DNA of 64,000 bases from Pedobacter sp. Leaf176 (GCF_001424305.1 NZ_LMPD01000007.1:62001-126000); one strand, 5' to 3'. Shown: positions 27,021 through 36,621, counted from the first letter of the stretch. Numbers and translations are program-made. Notes: generated from the letters alone by a model not told the origin.

Positions 27021-28106
27021 TTATTTTAAACCTTCAATCCCTAATTTATCAGCCAGTTCATTTAAGTCGTTTACCACCACATCTATTAATGGAATTCCGC
27101 TGACTTTTCTTTCTTGCTCAAATTTATGTTCCGGTTCGCCCGGTATAATTACCTTTTTATCGGCATCTACGGTTTTCGCACTTTTGAAGCGCTCTATCCA
27201 ATTATCTAAATGATTTTTAAAGTCTGCCGCAGGCCGAAAGCCGTCAATACGCATGGCGCCTAGAAAATGGCCCAATCCTTCGCCAACAGGATTTGCGGAA
27301 GGTTCCAAAAAGGCCACAAACGGTGGTACCCAAGGCCCGTAATTTGCGCCGGAAAGTACTGCTGATAAAATATCAACTGTAGCACTTAAACCATATCCCT
27401 TATGGCTTCCATGATCTTTATCGCTGCCCAAAGGTAAGAGTGATCCACCATTTTTTAATTCATTTGGATCAGTAGAAACTTCTCCGTTATTATCCTGAAC
27501 CCAGCCATCAGGAATGCTTTTATTTGCCCGTTGTGCAATCTCTAACTTACCGTTTGCAGCAGCAGCGGTAGCCATATCTACGATAACCGGCGGATATTTT
27601 CCCGCAGGAAATGCATAGCACATTGGGTTAGTTCCTAACAAGCGCTCGTTGGCATAAGTTGGCGCAACAAGCGGACTTGCATTCGTCATGCTGATACCAA
27701 TCATATCTTTTTCTACAGCCATTAAAGCATGGTATCCAGCAATGCCAAAGTGATTCGAATTTTTAACTGAGACCCAGCCGCTGCCATATTTTTCGGCTTT
27801 CTCTATAGCCACTTTCATCGCAAATGGAGCTACAACTAAACCTAAGCCCGCATCCCCATCAACTGTTGCTGTTGTAGGTGTTTCATGAACAACTCTAATA
27901 TCTGGCGTTGCATTAATTCTTTTCTTTTCCCATAACCGGACATAGCCACTTAAGCGGGCCACGCCATGGGAATCAATTCCACGTAAATCTGAGCGAATTA
28001 AAACGTCGGTTGCAAGTTCGGCATGTTCATCAGAACAACCCATTTTTTTAAAAACGTTGTAAGTAAAAGTTCTGAGCTTGGATTCGGTGAAAGTTATGAA
28101 GTTCAT
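27021..28106 (-). CDS. Ldh2-type malate/L-lactate/ureidoglycolate dehydrogenase family oxidoreductase
   Basis: This 361-aa NAD(P)-dependent 2-hydroxyacid dehydrogenase belongs to the family unrelated to classical lactate dehydrogenase. Motifs are RSDLRGIDSHGVARLSGY near residue 47, VDGDAGLGLVVAPFAM, VKNSNHFGIAGYHAL with the catalytic His, TNASPLVAPT and HKGYGLSATVDIL. The ATG at 28106 (MNFITFTESKL) is preferred over an in-frame TTG 12 bp upstream. No signal peptide is present. The substrate is open: malate, lactate, sulfolactate and related acids are used by relatives. It is convergent with the GH3 gene. Confidence 0.9.
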   Translation of the reverse strand: MNFITFTESKLRTFTYNVFKKMGCSDEHAELATDVLIRSDLRGIDSHGVARLSGYVRLWEKKRINATPDIRVVHETPTTATVDGDAGLGLVVAPFAMKVAIEKAEKYGSGWVSVKNSNHFGIAGYHALMAVEKDMIGISMTNASPLVAPTYANERLLGTNPMCYAFPAGKYPPVIVDMATAAAANGKLEIAQRANKSIPDGWVQDNNGEVSTDPNELKNGGSLLPLGSDKDHGSHKGYGLSATVDILSAVLSGANYGPWVPPFVAFLEPSANPVGEGLGHFLGAMRIDGFRPAADFKNHLDNWIERFKSAKTVDADKKVIIPGEPEHKFEQERKVSGIPLIDVVVNDLNELADKLGIEGLK

Positions 28107-28192
28107 TTTTAGTATCAAGTATTAAGTAGCAAGTATCAAGACAGTTTGTCGTCTATTCCGCTTTGGTCTTTTATCTTTCTGCTTTAGTCTTT

Positions 28193-29779
28193 TTACGGTA
28201 AAAGTAGAGTAAAATCCCCGCCCAGAGGTTCGAAATTTTCTATACATGAAGAAAGAAAATCCTCACCATAATTTACATACATTGGCGCGATGTTTAAAAC
28301 CCGTTCCTGTAAAGTGCCGTTTGGGAAAAGCCTTTTCTTAACATTTTCAATCTGAATTAACGCAGTTTTATGCTTTCGTTTTTCGGCCCTGAATAATTTT
28401 TTTTCCAGGTTGGCTAGAAGATGGTTCGTTTTTTGTTTTGCCGTGTCTGTCGAAATGGAAAGAGTCTTGTCAATCTTATAAGCATTAAGCTTTATTTGGT
28501 CGAAGATACTGTTGATAGCTCTTGTTTCATCTGCCAGAAGCAATTGTGCCGTAGAGTTTCTTCTAACCCATATGTTTTTCAATTCCTCAACTGGTAAAAA
28601 GATATCTTCTAAAGCGAAACCTAAATTGTACAGGTTTTCAGCACTTCGTTTATCAATCAATAAGGCCGAATTACGAAGTAGCAGGACCGGGAAATCGACT
28701 TTATAATAGTCGAAATTTGCCTTTAACTGCATCCAGTAAGCAACTTCGGCGCCCCCGCCAATGTAAGCGATGTTTGGAAGAATAACCTCCTGGTACATTG
28801 GACGCATCACCACATTCGGACTAAACCGTTCGGGATTCGATGCGATTTCTGCTAAAAGCTCATCTTCAGTAAAACTGATGTCAGTATGATTGACAAGATA
28901 TTTCCCGTCTTCAAAAATTAATCGTTCCCGTAAATCAACTTTGAGATAAAAAAAATTGATGTCCCTGCCGTTCACTTGTGTTTTGTAGCCCTTTTCCTCA
29001 AGCTGATTGGAGGTTGAGCCGATGTTTTTAGCGCTATTATGCTGCCTCACGTCATCCGCTATCACGCTGGCAAAGATGTTTTTTAAGGCCGGTTCATCCG
29101 CATTCACGATTACCAAACCGTATTTCTCGAATAAATTGTTCACCAGATAACGTGTGGCATCTGCCAGGTTATCATGTTCCAGGTAAGCTTTTTCTACCAC
29201 CTTAGCTATATGTTTTCCATTTTTAGAGATGCCCAAATAGCCCTTGTAAGCGGTTACTGCTGCAGCAACAGTTTTAGTACTCAATCTGCCTGTAGCGCCA
29301 TTGGTTGTTTGTATCCAGCTGATATTTTTTTCATCTACGCTAACGTGATTGATTTCGTCAAAATCATGATCTTCTGTGGCCATCCAATAAATAGGCACAA
29401 AGTTTTTATCAGGATGGGCCATCTTTAACTCGATGGCCAGATTTATTGCAGTAACTATCTTGTAAATGAAATATAAAGGACCGGTAAAAAGATTAAGCTG
29501 ATGGCCCGTAGTTACCGTATAAGTATTTTCAGAAGCTAGAAGTTCGATGTTTTTCGATACCGATTTATTGGTTTGAATGTGCCGATATTGATTTTTCAGA
29601 ACCTCGGCCAGAATGTTTCGATCTCCTAAAAAATTCCTGTTTTCTATTGCCTGGGCTAAACCATCCATATCAGGACGATAACTGTAGAAAGGCCTAAGCT
29701 CTTCTTCATCGTTGATGTAATCCAAAACCAGTTTTGAAAAAGAGCCAGTTTCCTGATAGGAAATATATTTTGCCTGCAT
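28193..29779 (-). CDS. bshC: Bacillithiol biosynthesis cysteine-adding enzyme BshC
   Basis: This 528-aa cytoplasmic enzyme joins cysteine to glucosaminyl-malate in the last step of making bacillithiol, the low-molecular-weight thiol of Firmicutes and Bacteroidota. Family motifs are TVTTGHQLNLFTGPLYFIYKI (about residues 88-108), PIYWMATEDHDFDEINH (about 129-145), and PNIAYIGGGAEVAYWMQLK with PVLLLRNSA further on. A long coiled-coil-like segment lies at about 415-475. The bshA and bshB genes are not in the window. TACTTTCG just upstream on the minus strand is one base from the -7 consensus. Confidence 0.94.
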   Translation of the reverse strand: MQAKYISYQETGSFSKLVLDYINDEEELRPFYSYRPDMDGLAQAIENRNFLGDRNILAEVLKNQYRHIQTNKSVSKNIELLASENTYTVTTGHQLNLFTGPLYFIYKIVTAINLAIELKMAHPDKNFVPIYWMATEDHDFDEINHVSVDEKNISWIQTTNGATGRLSTKTVAAAVTAYKGYLGISKNGKHIAKVVEKAYLEHDNLADATRYLVNNLFEKYGLVIVNADEPALKNIFASVIADDVRQHNSAKNIGSTSNQLEEKGYKTQVNGRDINFFYLKVDLRERLIFEDGKYLVNHTDISFTEDELLAEIASNPERFSPNVVMRPMYQEVILPNIAYIGGGAEVAYWMQLKANFDYYKVDFPVLLLRNSALLIDKRSAENLYNLGFALEDIFLPVEELKNIWVRRNSTAQLLLADETRAINSIFDQIKLNAYKIDKTLSISTDTAKQKTNHLLANLEKKLFRAEKRKHKTALIQIENVKKRLFPNGTLQERVLNIAPMYVNYGEDFLSSCIENFEPLGGDFTLLLP

Positions 29780-29848
29780 AATTAGCGAAAGTAATGCAAT
29801 TTAAGAACATTTGTAAAGTCGAACTACTATTTTACAATAGTTAAATAA

Positions 29849-31690
29849 TTACAAGTTACTTTCAATTGCGCTAATGTTTTCCCTATATAACTTTATCGGG
29901 CCATCTAACAGCACAGCAATTACAGTCAGCCTATCGTCAAGCTTATCCTTTGGAATATCGATATAAACAATGCCAGGCACTTTACTCCAATATAATTTAT
30001 TGTATACCTCGTGATTCAACATAGTGCCTTCGCCCACAATTCTAATGCGGCTGATGTTATTTTCTAAACCTTTAATAGCAATCGGGCCGGTTGGTTGCCC
30101 TTCTACGAATAAATATAATGTTTGCTTATCTGCGGATAAAACTGTTTTGCCTGGATAATGTCCTTCGGGTATTCCTGCAATGGTTTTGTGTAAAGCCTCT
30201 GCATGTTTGCTAACCCAGTTGTTCACTTTTTGATCCAGTGGCTTTACCTGCGCATTAAAATTCATCCCATCAGCAGTAAGATTGGTTGTATTAAAAATAT
30301 TATTTCCTTTATCTAAAACACTGGAAAGTTTTTGAAGCTTGTATGTGGATAAATCCAGTTTGGTGTGTACGCTAAATAAATCTTCTATGGAAATATTTTC
30401 ATTACCAGCTTCAGCGAGGATGATGGGTGCTTCAAAATTTACCTTGACCACGGTCACGTCCTGGTCAGAATCATTAGGAGAAACGTTCAATAGGTATTCT
30501 AAATCGTCAATTTTTGTATATTTTACCGCTTTACCTCCTATTAATTGCATACTTTTTACATTCGATTTTATGCCTTTGAGTCTTATTCCCTGATTTGTTT
30601 TATAATCTATGTAGAGAAACAAAGTTTTTCTGTCCTTTGATAATGAAGTTTTTCCGGCAAAATGTCTCTCAGGGATGCCGGCTTGTGTTTCATAAATTGC
30701 TTCTGCATATTTGTTAGTCCAGCGCCCCAAATCTTTAAGAATTTGAACCTGTTCGGGTGCAATTGTACCATCGGCTTTCGGACCGATATCCAACAATAAA
30801 TTTCCACCCATGCTGATGCAATCGACCAGTGTTCTAATAATAATGTTAGACGATTTGTAATGCTGATCATACGGTTGGAAACCCCAGGAATCGTTCATGG
30901 TATAGCACAGTTCCCAATATTTTGAAGCCGGTCTAACAACAGGCACACCTTGCTCGGGTGTTTCATAATCTCCACGTTTATCCAGCCTGGAGTTGATGAT
31001 GATATGTGGGTTTTCGGATTTAAGCAATGTGCTAACCTTCTCGGTTTGCCACTCATCGGCGGTATGTTCCCAATCGCCATCAAACCATAATAAATCTGGT
31101 TTAAACTGGTTAGAAAGCTCTTTAAGCTGGGTTTGATAATAGTTTAAAAAAGTATTCCAGCGTTTTGGATTTTTTTTAAAATCATAGCGTTTCTTTTCCC
31201 GGGTAAAAATATCGTAATCAGGGTAACTCCAATCGGGTAGCGAAAAATACAGACCTGTCTTTAATCCAGCCATCTTTAAGTTATTTACAAAAGGAGTGAT
31301 CAGATCTTTTTTTGATGCACTATTTTTTACGGTTGTAGTTGCACCAGCAGCTTTGCTATCCCAAAGTGCAACGCCATCATGATGTTTTGTGGTGATTACC
31401 GCGTATTTGGCTCCACTTTCTTTAATCAATTTTACCCATTCCTGAGGATTATATTTTAATGCACTGAAGCCATTGAGCTGCTGCATATAAGCATCGTGGT
31501 TTAAGTAATTGTTGTAGAATGACCATGATTCTGAAACTCCGTTTACAGCATAAATGCCCCAGTGGATAAAAATTCCCAGTTTTGCATCAGCAAACCAACC
31601 CATTTTTTCATCTGGTTTATTTTGTTGTGCTTTAAGGTTAGTGTAGGTGAGGGATAAGAGGAGGAAAATTAGCGTTTTTCGGGTTAACAT
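29849..31690 (-). CDS. Alpha-L-fucosidase, GH29 (second), with duplicated C-terminal domain
   Basis: This 613-aa secreted enzyme has a signal peptide (1-21). GH29 motifs are KLGIFIHWGIYAVNG, TTKHHDGVALWDSK and the nucleophile Asp204 in LLWFDGDW; GGNLLLDIGPKADGTI ends the barrel. It differs from the first GH29 in its C-terminus: two related beta-sandwich segments (about residues 324-427 and 492-602) both carry AGIPE(R/G)H(F/Y)GK-like and TL(F/Y)L motifs, indicating an internal duplication. It is transcribed alone, convergent with nothing carbohydrate-related. Confidence 0.92.
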   Translation of the reverse strand: MLTRKTLIFLLLSLTYTNLKAQQNKPDEKMGWFADAKLGIFIHWGIYAVNGVSESWSFYNNYLNHDAYMQQLNGFSALKYNPQEWVKLIKESGAKYAVITTKHHDGVALWDSKAAGATTTVKNSASKKDLITPFVNNLKMAGLKTGLYFSLPDWSYPDYDIFTREKKRYDFKKNPKRWNTFLNYYQTQLKELSNQFKPDLLWFDGDWEHTADEWQTEKVSTLLKSENPHIIINSRLDKRGDYETPEQGVPVVRPASKYWELCYTMNDSWGFQPYDQHYKSSNIIIRTLVDCISMGGNLLLDIGPKADGTIAPEQVQILKDLGRWTNKYAEAIYETQAGIPERHFAGKTSLSKDRKTLFLYIDYKTNQGIRLKGIKSNVKSMQLIGGKAVKYTKIDDLEYLLNVSPNDSDQDVTVVKVNFEAPIILAEAGNENISIEDLFSVHTKLDLSTYKLQKLSSVLDKGNNIFNTTNLTADGMNFNAQVKPLDQKVNNWVSKHAEALHKTIAGIPEGHYPGKTVLSADKQTLYLFVEGQPTGPIAIKGLENNISRIRIVGEGTMLNHEVYNKLYWSKVPGIVYIDIPKDKLDDRLTVIAVLLDGPIKLYRENISAIESNL

Positions 31691-31837
31691 TTTTTAATGA
31701 TTTATAGGTAAATATAAACCATAATTCGAATTAAGAATAATGTGAATTGGATAACTTGGATCTGTGGTCGACTGGTGTCGACAGTAATGAAGATGAGTAT
31801 ATTTCTTGTCTAACGGCTTCTACTGGAAATTACATAA

Positions 31838-31874
31838 ACAAAAAAGCCGCTCCCGATTTGATCGGGAACGGCTT
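31838..31874 (-). terminator. Rho-independent terminator after the RNA helicase gene
   Basis: GCCG.TCCCGAT and ATCGGGA.CGGC form a strong stem with a 3-nt loop. Read on the minus strand it is followed by a T run, 24 bp after the helicase stop. Confidence 0.92.
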
Positions 31875-31897
31875 CTAAAATATTTGGTTTTAGTGAT

Positions 31898-33817
31898 TTA
31901 CCATTTTTTGCGACGTTCGCCGCTTCCGCCTTCTCTGCGTCCGCTTCCACCTTCTCTGCTTCCACCTTTTTCATCACGGCTACGACCAGAGAAATCTCTG
32001 AAGCCGCCACCAGCATTTCCGCCTTCACGACTTCCACCTTCTCTACGACCGCTACCGCCAGAACTTCTTCTGTCACCACCGCCGCTTCCGCCACGATAAC
32101 CACCGCCACCACTGCTTCTGCGTTCGCCGCCAAAACCACCGCTACGTCTTTCACCGCCGCCGCGTCTTTCACCTGCGCCTTCACCACGACCACCATCTCC
32201 GCTTTTTTCAATGCGAACCTGGCGACCATTAAATTCTACCGATTTGAATCCTTCGAAAACTTTATCCGCAACATCATCTTCTACTTCAAAGAAAGAGAAA
32301 ACACCTTTTAAATCAATCTTACCAACGCTTTTGCCAGCAATTTTACCATTGTTGCAAATAAAAGATAACATATCACCACGGGTAAATTCATCTACCGAAC
32401 CCAGGTTTATGAACAAACGTGTATAGCCTTCGCTACCGCGTCCGCGTCTTTCGCCGCGTTCACCTCTTTCGCCACGATCATCGCCAACCGCTGCATTTAA
32501 ATCAGGTGCTTTAGAATAATAATCTAAGAAACGGTTAAACTCTAATGAAGCGAAACGTTTGATTACATCTTCTTTAGATAAATCTTTAAATTCATCCATG
32601 ATGCGAGGAATGTATTGATCAATTTGCTCTACATTAACTTCTACATTATGTACTTTATGTACCAATGAGAATAATTGTTTTTCGCAAACATCAAATCCTG
32701 TAGGTAATTCCGCTTTGGTAAATTGTTTACCAATAATGCGTTCCAGTTGACGGATTTTACCTAATTCTTTAGAATTGATGATACAGATAGAAATACCTGT
32801 TTTACCAGCACGACCAGTACGGCCTGAACGGTGGGTATAACTTTCAATTTCATCAGGTAAAGAGTAATTGATTACGTGTGTTACGTTGTTTACATCAATA
32901 CCACGCGCAGCAACATCAGTAGCGATTAACAACTGCATGTTACGCTCGCGGAAACGTTGCATCACTTTATCGCGTTGTTGTTGCGATAAATCGCCGTGTA
33001 GGGCATCCGCGTTGTAACCATCTTTAATTAAATGCTCAGCAACATCTTGTGTATCCAATTTGGTTTTACAAAATACAACAGCAAAAATTTCAGGGTTGAA
33101 ATCTACTATACGTTTTAAGGCAGCGTATTTATCACGGGCACGAACGATGTAGTATTCGTGTTCAATGTTAACGTTACCAGTGTTTTTTGTGCCCATAGTT
33201 AATTCAACAGGGTTATCCATATAGTTTTTAGCTATACGGCGAACTTCTGCAGGCATTGTTGCCGAGAATAACCAGGTTTTTTTGTCATCAGGTGTGGTTG
33301 ATAGAATATCGTTAATGTCATCCTGGAAACCCATGTTTAACATTTCGTCAGCTTCATCAAGCACAACATATTTAACATTTGAAAAATCGATGGCTTTACG
33401 GCCAATGATATCCAACATTCGGCCGGGCGTGGCCACTACGATTTGCACGCCTTGGCGTATTTCGCGTAGTTGTTGCATAATGTTCGCGCCACCGTAAACG
33501 GCAACAACGTGGGCATTAGCAACGTTTTTAGAAAAGTTTTTAAGGTCGTTAGCAATTTGCAAGCACAATTCTCGCGTAGGGCATAAAATCAATGCCTGCG
33601 GTTTTGTTACTTTAAAATCGATTAGTTCTAACAGCGGCAAACCAAATGCGGCTGTTTTTCCTGTTCCTGTTTGGGCCAAACCAACAAAATCATTAGTGCC
33701 TTCTAACAGTACAGGAATACTTTGCTCCTGAATAGGCGTTGGAGTTTCAAATCCAAGGTCCTTTACGGCATTAACGACGTCATCACTTATCCCCAATAAT
33801 TGAAATGGGTTTGTCAT
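31898..33817 (-). CDS. DEAD-box RNA helicase with DbpA-type RNA-binding domain and RGG-rich tail
   Basis: This 639-aa ATP-dependent RNA helicase is probably involved in ribosome assembly, RNA decay or cold adaptation. It has the Q motif (GFETPTPIQEQSIP), motif I AQTGTGKT, motif II DEAD, motif III SAT and motif VI HRSGRTGRAG in order over residues 1-380. A DbpA-like RNA-binding module follows at about 475-555 (TRLFINLGSVDEF to RQVRIEKS). The last about 85 residues are Gly/Arg/Ser repeats (GERR, GGSREGG), a disordered RNA-binding tail. A strong -7 element (33840-33848) and a terminator mark a single-gene unit. Confidence 0.95.
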   Translation of the reverse strand: MTNPFQLLGISDDVVNAVKDLGFETPTPIQEQSIPVLLEGTNDFVGLAQTGTGKTAAFGLPLLELIDFKVTKPQALILCPTRELCLQIANDLKNFSKNVANAHVVAVYGGANIMQQLREIRQGVQIVVATPGRMLDIIGRKAIDFSNVKYVVLDEADEMLNMGFQDDINDILSTTPDDKKTWLFSATMPAEVRRIAKNYMDNPVELTMGTKNTGNVNIEHEYYIVRARDKYAALKRIVDFNPEIFAVVFCKTKLDTQDVAEHLIKDGYNADALHGDLSQQQRDKVMQRFRERNMQLLIATDVAARGIDVNNVTHVINYSLPDEIESYTHRSGRTGRAGKTGISICIINSKELGKIRQLERIIGKQFTKAELPTGFDVCEKQLFSLVHKVHNVEVNVEQIDQYIPRIMDEFKDLSKEDVIKRFASLEFNRFLDYYSKAPDLNAAVGDDRGERGERGERRGRGSEGYTRLFINLGSVDEFTRGDMLSFICNNGKIAGKSVGKIDLKGVFSFFEVEDDVADKVFEGFKSVEFNGRQVRIEKSGDGGRGEGAGERRGGGERRSGGFGGERRSSGGGGYRGGSGGGDRRSSGGSGRREGGSREGGNAGGGFRDFSGRSRDEKGGSREGGSGRREGGSGERRKKW

Positions 33818-33839
33818 TCGTCTTTTATTTATTTAAGCC

Positions 33840-33848
33840 GCAAAGGTA
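33840..33848 (-). promoter_or_regulatory. Promoter -7 element (TACCTTTGC) of the helicase gene
   Basis: On the minus strand TACCTTTG matches TAnnTTTG exactly, 23 bp before the start codon at 33817. A matching -33 TTTG is not obvious. Confidence 0.65.
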
Positions 33849-34096
33849 CGGTTAATTTTCCGTATTTTACTGATGGTTAAGTAAATAGTTTTTAAAGCTA
33901 AATATTTGAAAATAAGGAAGAAAGAGAAGGTGTAAATGGGAAGCGGGAAATAGATGATAGATATAATGCAAATTGCCGATTAATTAAATAAAGGTAACCT
34001 ATGAGATTTAAAAAATCTTATTGGTTTAGTAGTCGGTCGAATTCAGCAAGTCTGCCGCAACCCTGTACCTCAAATTATGAAACTCATTTTTAAGCC

Positions 34097-34462
34097 TTAT
34101 CCAACCCTTAAAATTTTATCTATCTTTTTGCCTTTGGCGAGTTCATCAACCAGTTTATCTAAATACCGTACTTGTTTGGTTAGCGGATACTCAATTTCCT
34201 CAATTCTATAACCACAAATTACGCCTGTAATCAGGTGCGCGTTCGGGTTTATTGTGGCTTGCTCAAAAAAATCTTTGAACGTAGTTTTCTGGTTGATGAG
34301 TTTTTGGAGTTGTTCCTCATTATAGCCGGTTAACCAGGTAATCACCTGGTGCAACTCTTCAACAGTCCTTCCTTTTTTCTCCACTTTTGTTACGTAATGC
34401 GGGTAAACCGATGAAAAAGTCATTCTGGCTATTTTTTCGTTGTGTTCTGGTGTTACGTTCAT
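34097..34462 (-). CDS. DUF2200 family protein
   Basis: This 121-aa cytoplasmic protein of unknown function matches the DUF2200 family over its full length: RMTFSSVYPHYVTKVEKKGRT near the start, VITWLTGYNEEQLQKLI, and VRYLDKLVDELAKGK at the end. No catalytic motif is apparent. Its ATG overlaps the stop of the DUF1801-like gene by 4 bp, so the two are translationally coupled. Confidence 0.85.
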   Translation of the reverse strand: MNVTPEHNEKIARMTFSSVYPHYVTKVEKKGRTVEELHQVITWLTGYNEEQLQKLINQKTTFKDFFEQATINPNAHLITGVICGYRIEEIEYPLTKQVRYLDKLVDELAKGKKIDKILRVG

Positions 34463-34851
34463 CGTATGCGTTCTAATTTCCCCTTTCTTTTAACAATATT
34501 TTTATAATCCCATTGTATGGTTTTTGATTTTTGCAGCCAGCGTTTTAATGTTGTTAAATCAATTGCGGCCATTTCGTTATAAAATATTGAAGCATCTTTA
34601 AATTTTGCTCCTTTAACATCTAAGCTTTCCTCGTCAAAATCTGCACCGCTCCAAAACATTAATCTTATGCCATTTTTTTCTTTACTATAACCTGCAACCG
34701 GGTTCCCATCTAAAAACCAAACCGGATGAGCATGCCAGATTTTACTTTCGGCTTCATTTAGTTCAGTGTCAATTGTATCCGCCAGTAAATCACAAACAGC
34801 TTTATCAGAAGGGGCCTGGCCGTTGTTATAAGATTTGATTTCGTCATTCAT
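34459..34851 (-). CDS. DUF1801 (YdhG/YjbR-like) protein
   Basis: This 130-aa cytoplasmic protein resembles the DUF1801 group of small alpha/beta proteins: ESKIWHAHPVWFLDGNPVAGY, IRLMFWSGADFDE and the C-terminal KTIQWDYKNIVKRKG. Family members have been linked loosely to iron or small-molecule binding, but no function is established. It is coupled by a 4-bp overlap to the DUF2200 gene. Confidence 0.8.
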   Translation of the reverse strand: MNDEIKSYNNGQAPSDKAVCDLLADTIDTELNEAESKIWHAHPVWFLDGNPVAGYSKEKNGIRLMFWSGADFDEESLDVKGAKFKDASIFYNEMAAIDLTTLKRWLQKSKTIQWDYKNIVKRKGKLERIR

Positions 34852-34881
34852 ATTGATACCAGAGTTTTCAACATAAAAATG

Positions 34882-35343
34882 CTAAAATTTATTTATGAAT
34901 TTATCTATTCGTCTTTTGTTCTCCTGCTGCAGTAAAGATGGATATAGGTTCATGAAAACGTTTATAAGCATCATTATGCCAGCAGATTTAAATTTGAAAT
35001 TATAAAATGCGCCCAGTGCAAAACAAGTTACGAAAATAAATGCTATTAAATGATCAATTTCAGATGTTGTCATTTCAGCACGTAATTTAACCAGATCAGA
35101 TTTTTCAACCTTATTTTTAACTTTAAGCTTTTGATTGAAAAACTTGAAAAACGTGTTTTTTACGACCCATTTAAAAAAGTGCATTCCGATCACTTTATTC
35201 AGGGTTTCACTTTTAATAAAATTAAGGTGGTTTAAGTATTTAGCATAAAAATCAGTTTTTCTTAGAAAAGCATTGATTAACATCCCAACAATCCATGATA
35301 TAAATGCAATTGAAATGCTGAAGGATAGGTATTTGGCAATCAT
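34882..35343 (-). CDS. Small integral membrane protein, possibly CrtO-like acyltransferase family
   Basis: This 153-aa protein has hydrophobic segments at about residues 5-27, 95-115 and 120-138. The C-terminal motif NVFMNLYPSLLQQENKRRID resembles the N.YP...Q..NR.R motif of glycosyl-4,4'-diaponeurosporenoate acyltransferase-like (CrtO) proteins, which suggests but does not prove that relationship. No carotenoid genes are nearby. It lies 30 bp upstream of the DUF1801-like gene on the same strand and is likely co-transcribed. Confidence 0.6.
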   Translation of the reverse strand: MIAKYLSFSISIAFISWIVGMLINAFLRKTDFYAKYLNHLNFIKSETLNKVIGMHFFKWVVKNTFFKFFNQKLKVKNKVEKSDLVKLRAEMTTSEIDHLIAFIFVTCFALGAFYNFKFKSAGIMMLINVFMNLYPSLLQQENKRRIDKFINKF

Positions 35344-35354
35344 TGTTTAAAAAA

Positions 35355-35915
35355 TCAAACGCTTAAACAAGCTCTGAAAGCCCTTGCCGAATAATAAGAC
35401 TCTGCACCGTTATGGTAGGTGAAGACTTTTCCATAGCGATAATCGCAAAACAATGCGCCACCCAATTTTCTAATGTCGTCGGGTGTTTTAATCCAGCTCG
35501 AAGTCTTATTATCGAATTTGCCAAATTGTTGCAGATAATGGTATTGTTTTTCAGTCAAAAGCTCAACGCCCCATTCGTTGGCTAAATTAATTGCACTATC
35601 TTTTGGCTTGTTTTCTTTTCTTGAAGCGAGTGCCAGGGCGTCATAACACAAACTTCTGCGTCCTTTGGGACTTTCGGCGGCACAATCGAAAAAGAGATAT
35701 GCTCCGTTTTTTTCATCAAAATCAACAACATCCGGTTCACCACCGGTTTCTTCCATTTCATTGAGAATCCAGAGTTTGTTGGGATTGGCTTCTAACTTAG
35801 ATTGTACATTCAGCCAATCCAATCCTTCATGGCGGTTCAGGTTATTTTCGAAACGGGCTTTTAGCACAGCAAGTAATTCCTGACTTTGAGTTGCAGATAG
35901 CGTAAAATTCTTCAT
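35355..35915 (-). CDS. DUF4256 family protein
   Basis: This 186-aa cytoplasmic protein matches DUF4256 over its length: LKARFENNLNRHEGLDW, LNEMEETGGEPDVVD, CAAESPKGRRSLCYDALAL, and the C-terminal GGALFCDYRYGKVFTYHNGAESYY. The function is unknown; the conserved Cys, Asp and His residues could form a metal or catalytic site. It sits in a run of small same-strand genes (34097-36398). Confidence 0.85.
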   Translation of the reverse strand: MKNFTLSATQSQELLAVLKARFENNLNRHEGLDWLNVQSKLEANPNKLWILNEMEETGGEPDVVDFDEKNGAYLFFDCAAESPKGRRSLCYDALALASRKENKPKDSAINLANEWGVELLTEKQYHYLQQFGKFDNKTSSWIKTPDDIRKLGGALFCDYRYGKVFTYHNGAESYYSARAFRACLSV

Positions 35916-35930
35916 AATAAAATTAATCAG

Positions 35931-36398
35931 TTACCTCAACCTTTCGGCAGATCGTATCAATCTTTCATCTTTGTTAATACCGAAAATTGCCAGCACGCAG
36001 AACAAGATGGCTAATGCAGGCATATAAGCGCCAATCCCAAAACTTGCACCTTCAACACCACCGGGAAGTTGTTTAGCGTAAACACTACACCAAAAGGCAA
36101 AACCGCCAATTGCCGCAATTGTAAATAGGATAACTCGCTTTTGTAAACTTCTTTTTTTGAAGTTAAAGATGTTTGCAAGGCACATAATTGCCACGGCAAT
36201 GTTTGTAATTAAAAGAGGCAAAAATGTGTTCATTGTTAAAACCGTTCCTGATTTACCGGTAACTGTTTTCAGTAAACCATTGGTATATAATTCTGATGTT
36301 TCAGCCCCAGCATTTTTGGTAGCAACAGGTAAAAACAGCATTAAAATTAAGACAATTGCTGCCAGTAAAAGCCAGATAGATTGTACGCGTTGTATCAT
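35931..36398 (-). CDS. DUF4293 family membrane protein
   Basis: This 155-aa inner-membrane protein has four transmembrane helices (about residues 5-27, 55-75, 87-105 and 120-140). It begins MIQRVQSIWLLLA, the standard start of DUF4293, which fixes the ATG at 36398; longer open frames upstream are not coding. The function is unknown. It is the most upstream gene of the small-gene run and probably shares its promoter. Confidence 0.88.
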   Translation of the reverse strand: MIQRVQSIWLLLAAIVLILMLFLPVATKNAGAETSELYTNGLLKTVTGKSGTVLTMNTFLPLLITNIAVAIMCLANIFNFKKRSLQKRVILFTIAAIGGFAFWCSVYAKQLPGGVEGASFGIGAYMPALAILFCVLAIFGINKDERLIRSAERLR

Positions 36399-36464
36399 GT
36401 TAATTATTAAATAATAAACAATTATAGGAATTCTATTTCGACCTTGAAAAAACAATTTTTCAAT

Positions 36465-36497
36465 TTTGTCATAAACTAATAAGTTTTAATATATTTG
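36465..36497 (+). promoter_or_regulatory. Promoter with both Bacteroidota boxes
   Basis: TTTG at 36465-36468 and TATATTTG at 36490-36497 are separated by 21 bp, the expected -33/-7 arrangement. It would give a leader of about 120 nt before the start at 36622. Confidence 0.75.
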
Positions 36498-36621
36498 GTT
36501 TTCCACTCACACTATAAAAATAATAGGAAATTTTTACTGCCATATTTAATTCACTATAACAGTTCTGCTGCTAGGTCATTTGAATTACAAAAAGGCTACT
36601 TTATTTCTAATAAATCGATTT

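Noticed and set aside
31806..32229. Open frames opposite and out of frame with the helicase tail, encoding Pro/Arg- or Val/Ala-rich proteins
   Set aside because: They are shadows of the GC-rich Gly/Arg repeat codons of the helicase gene; no start context or family.
36580..36621. Earlier TTG start for the large esterase-like protein
   Set aside because: It would place 14 extra residues before a good signal peptide beginning at the ATG 36622.
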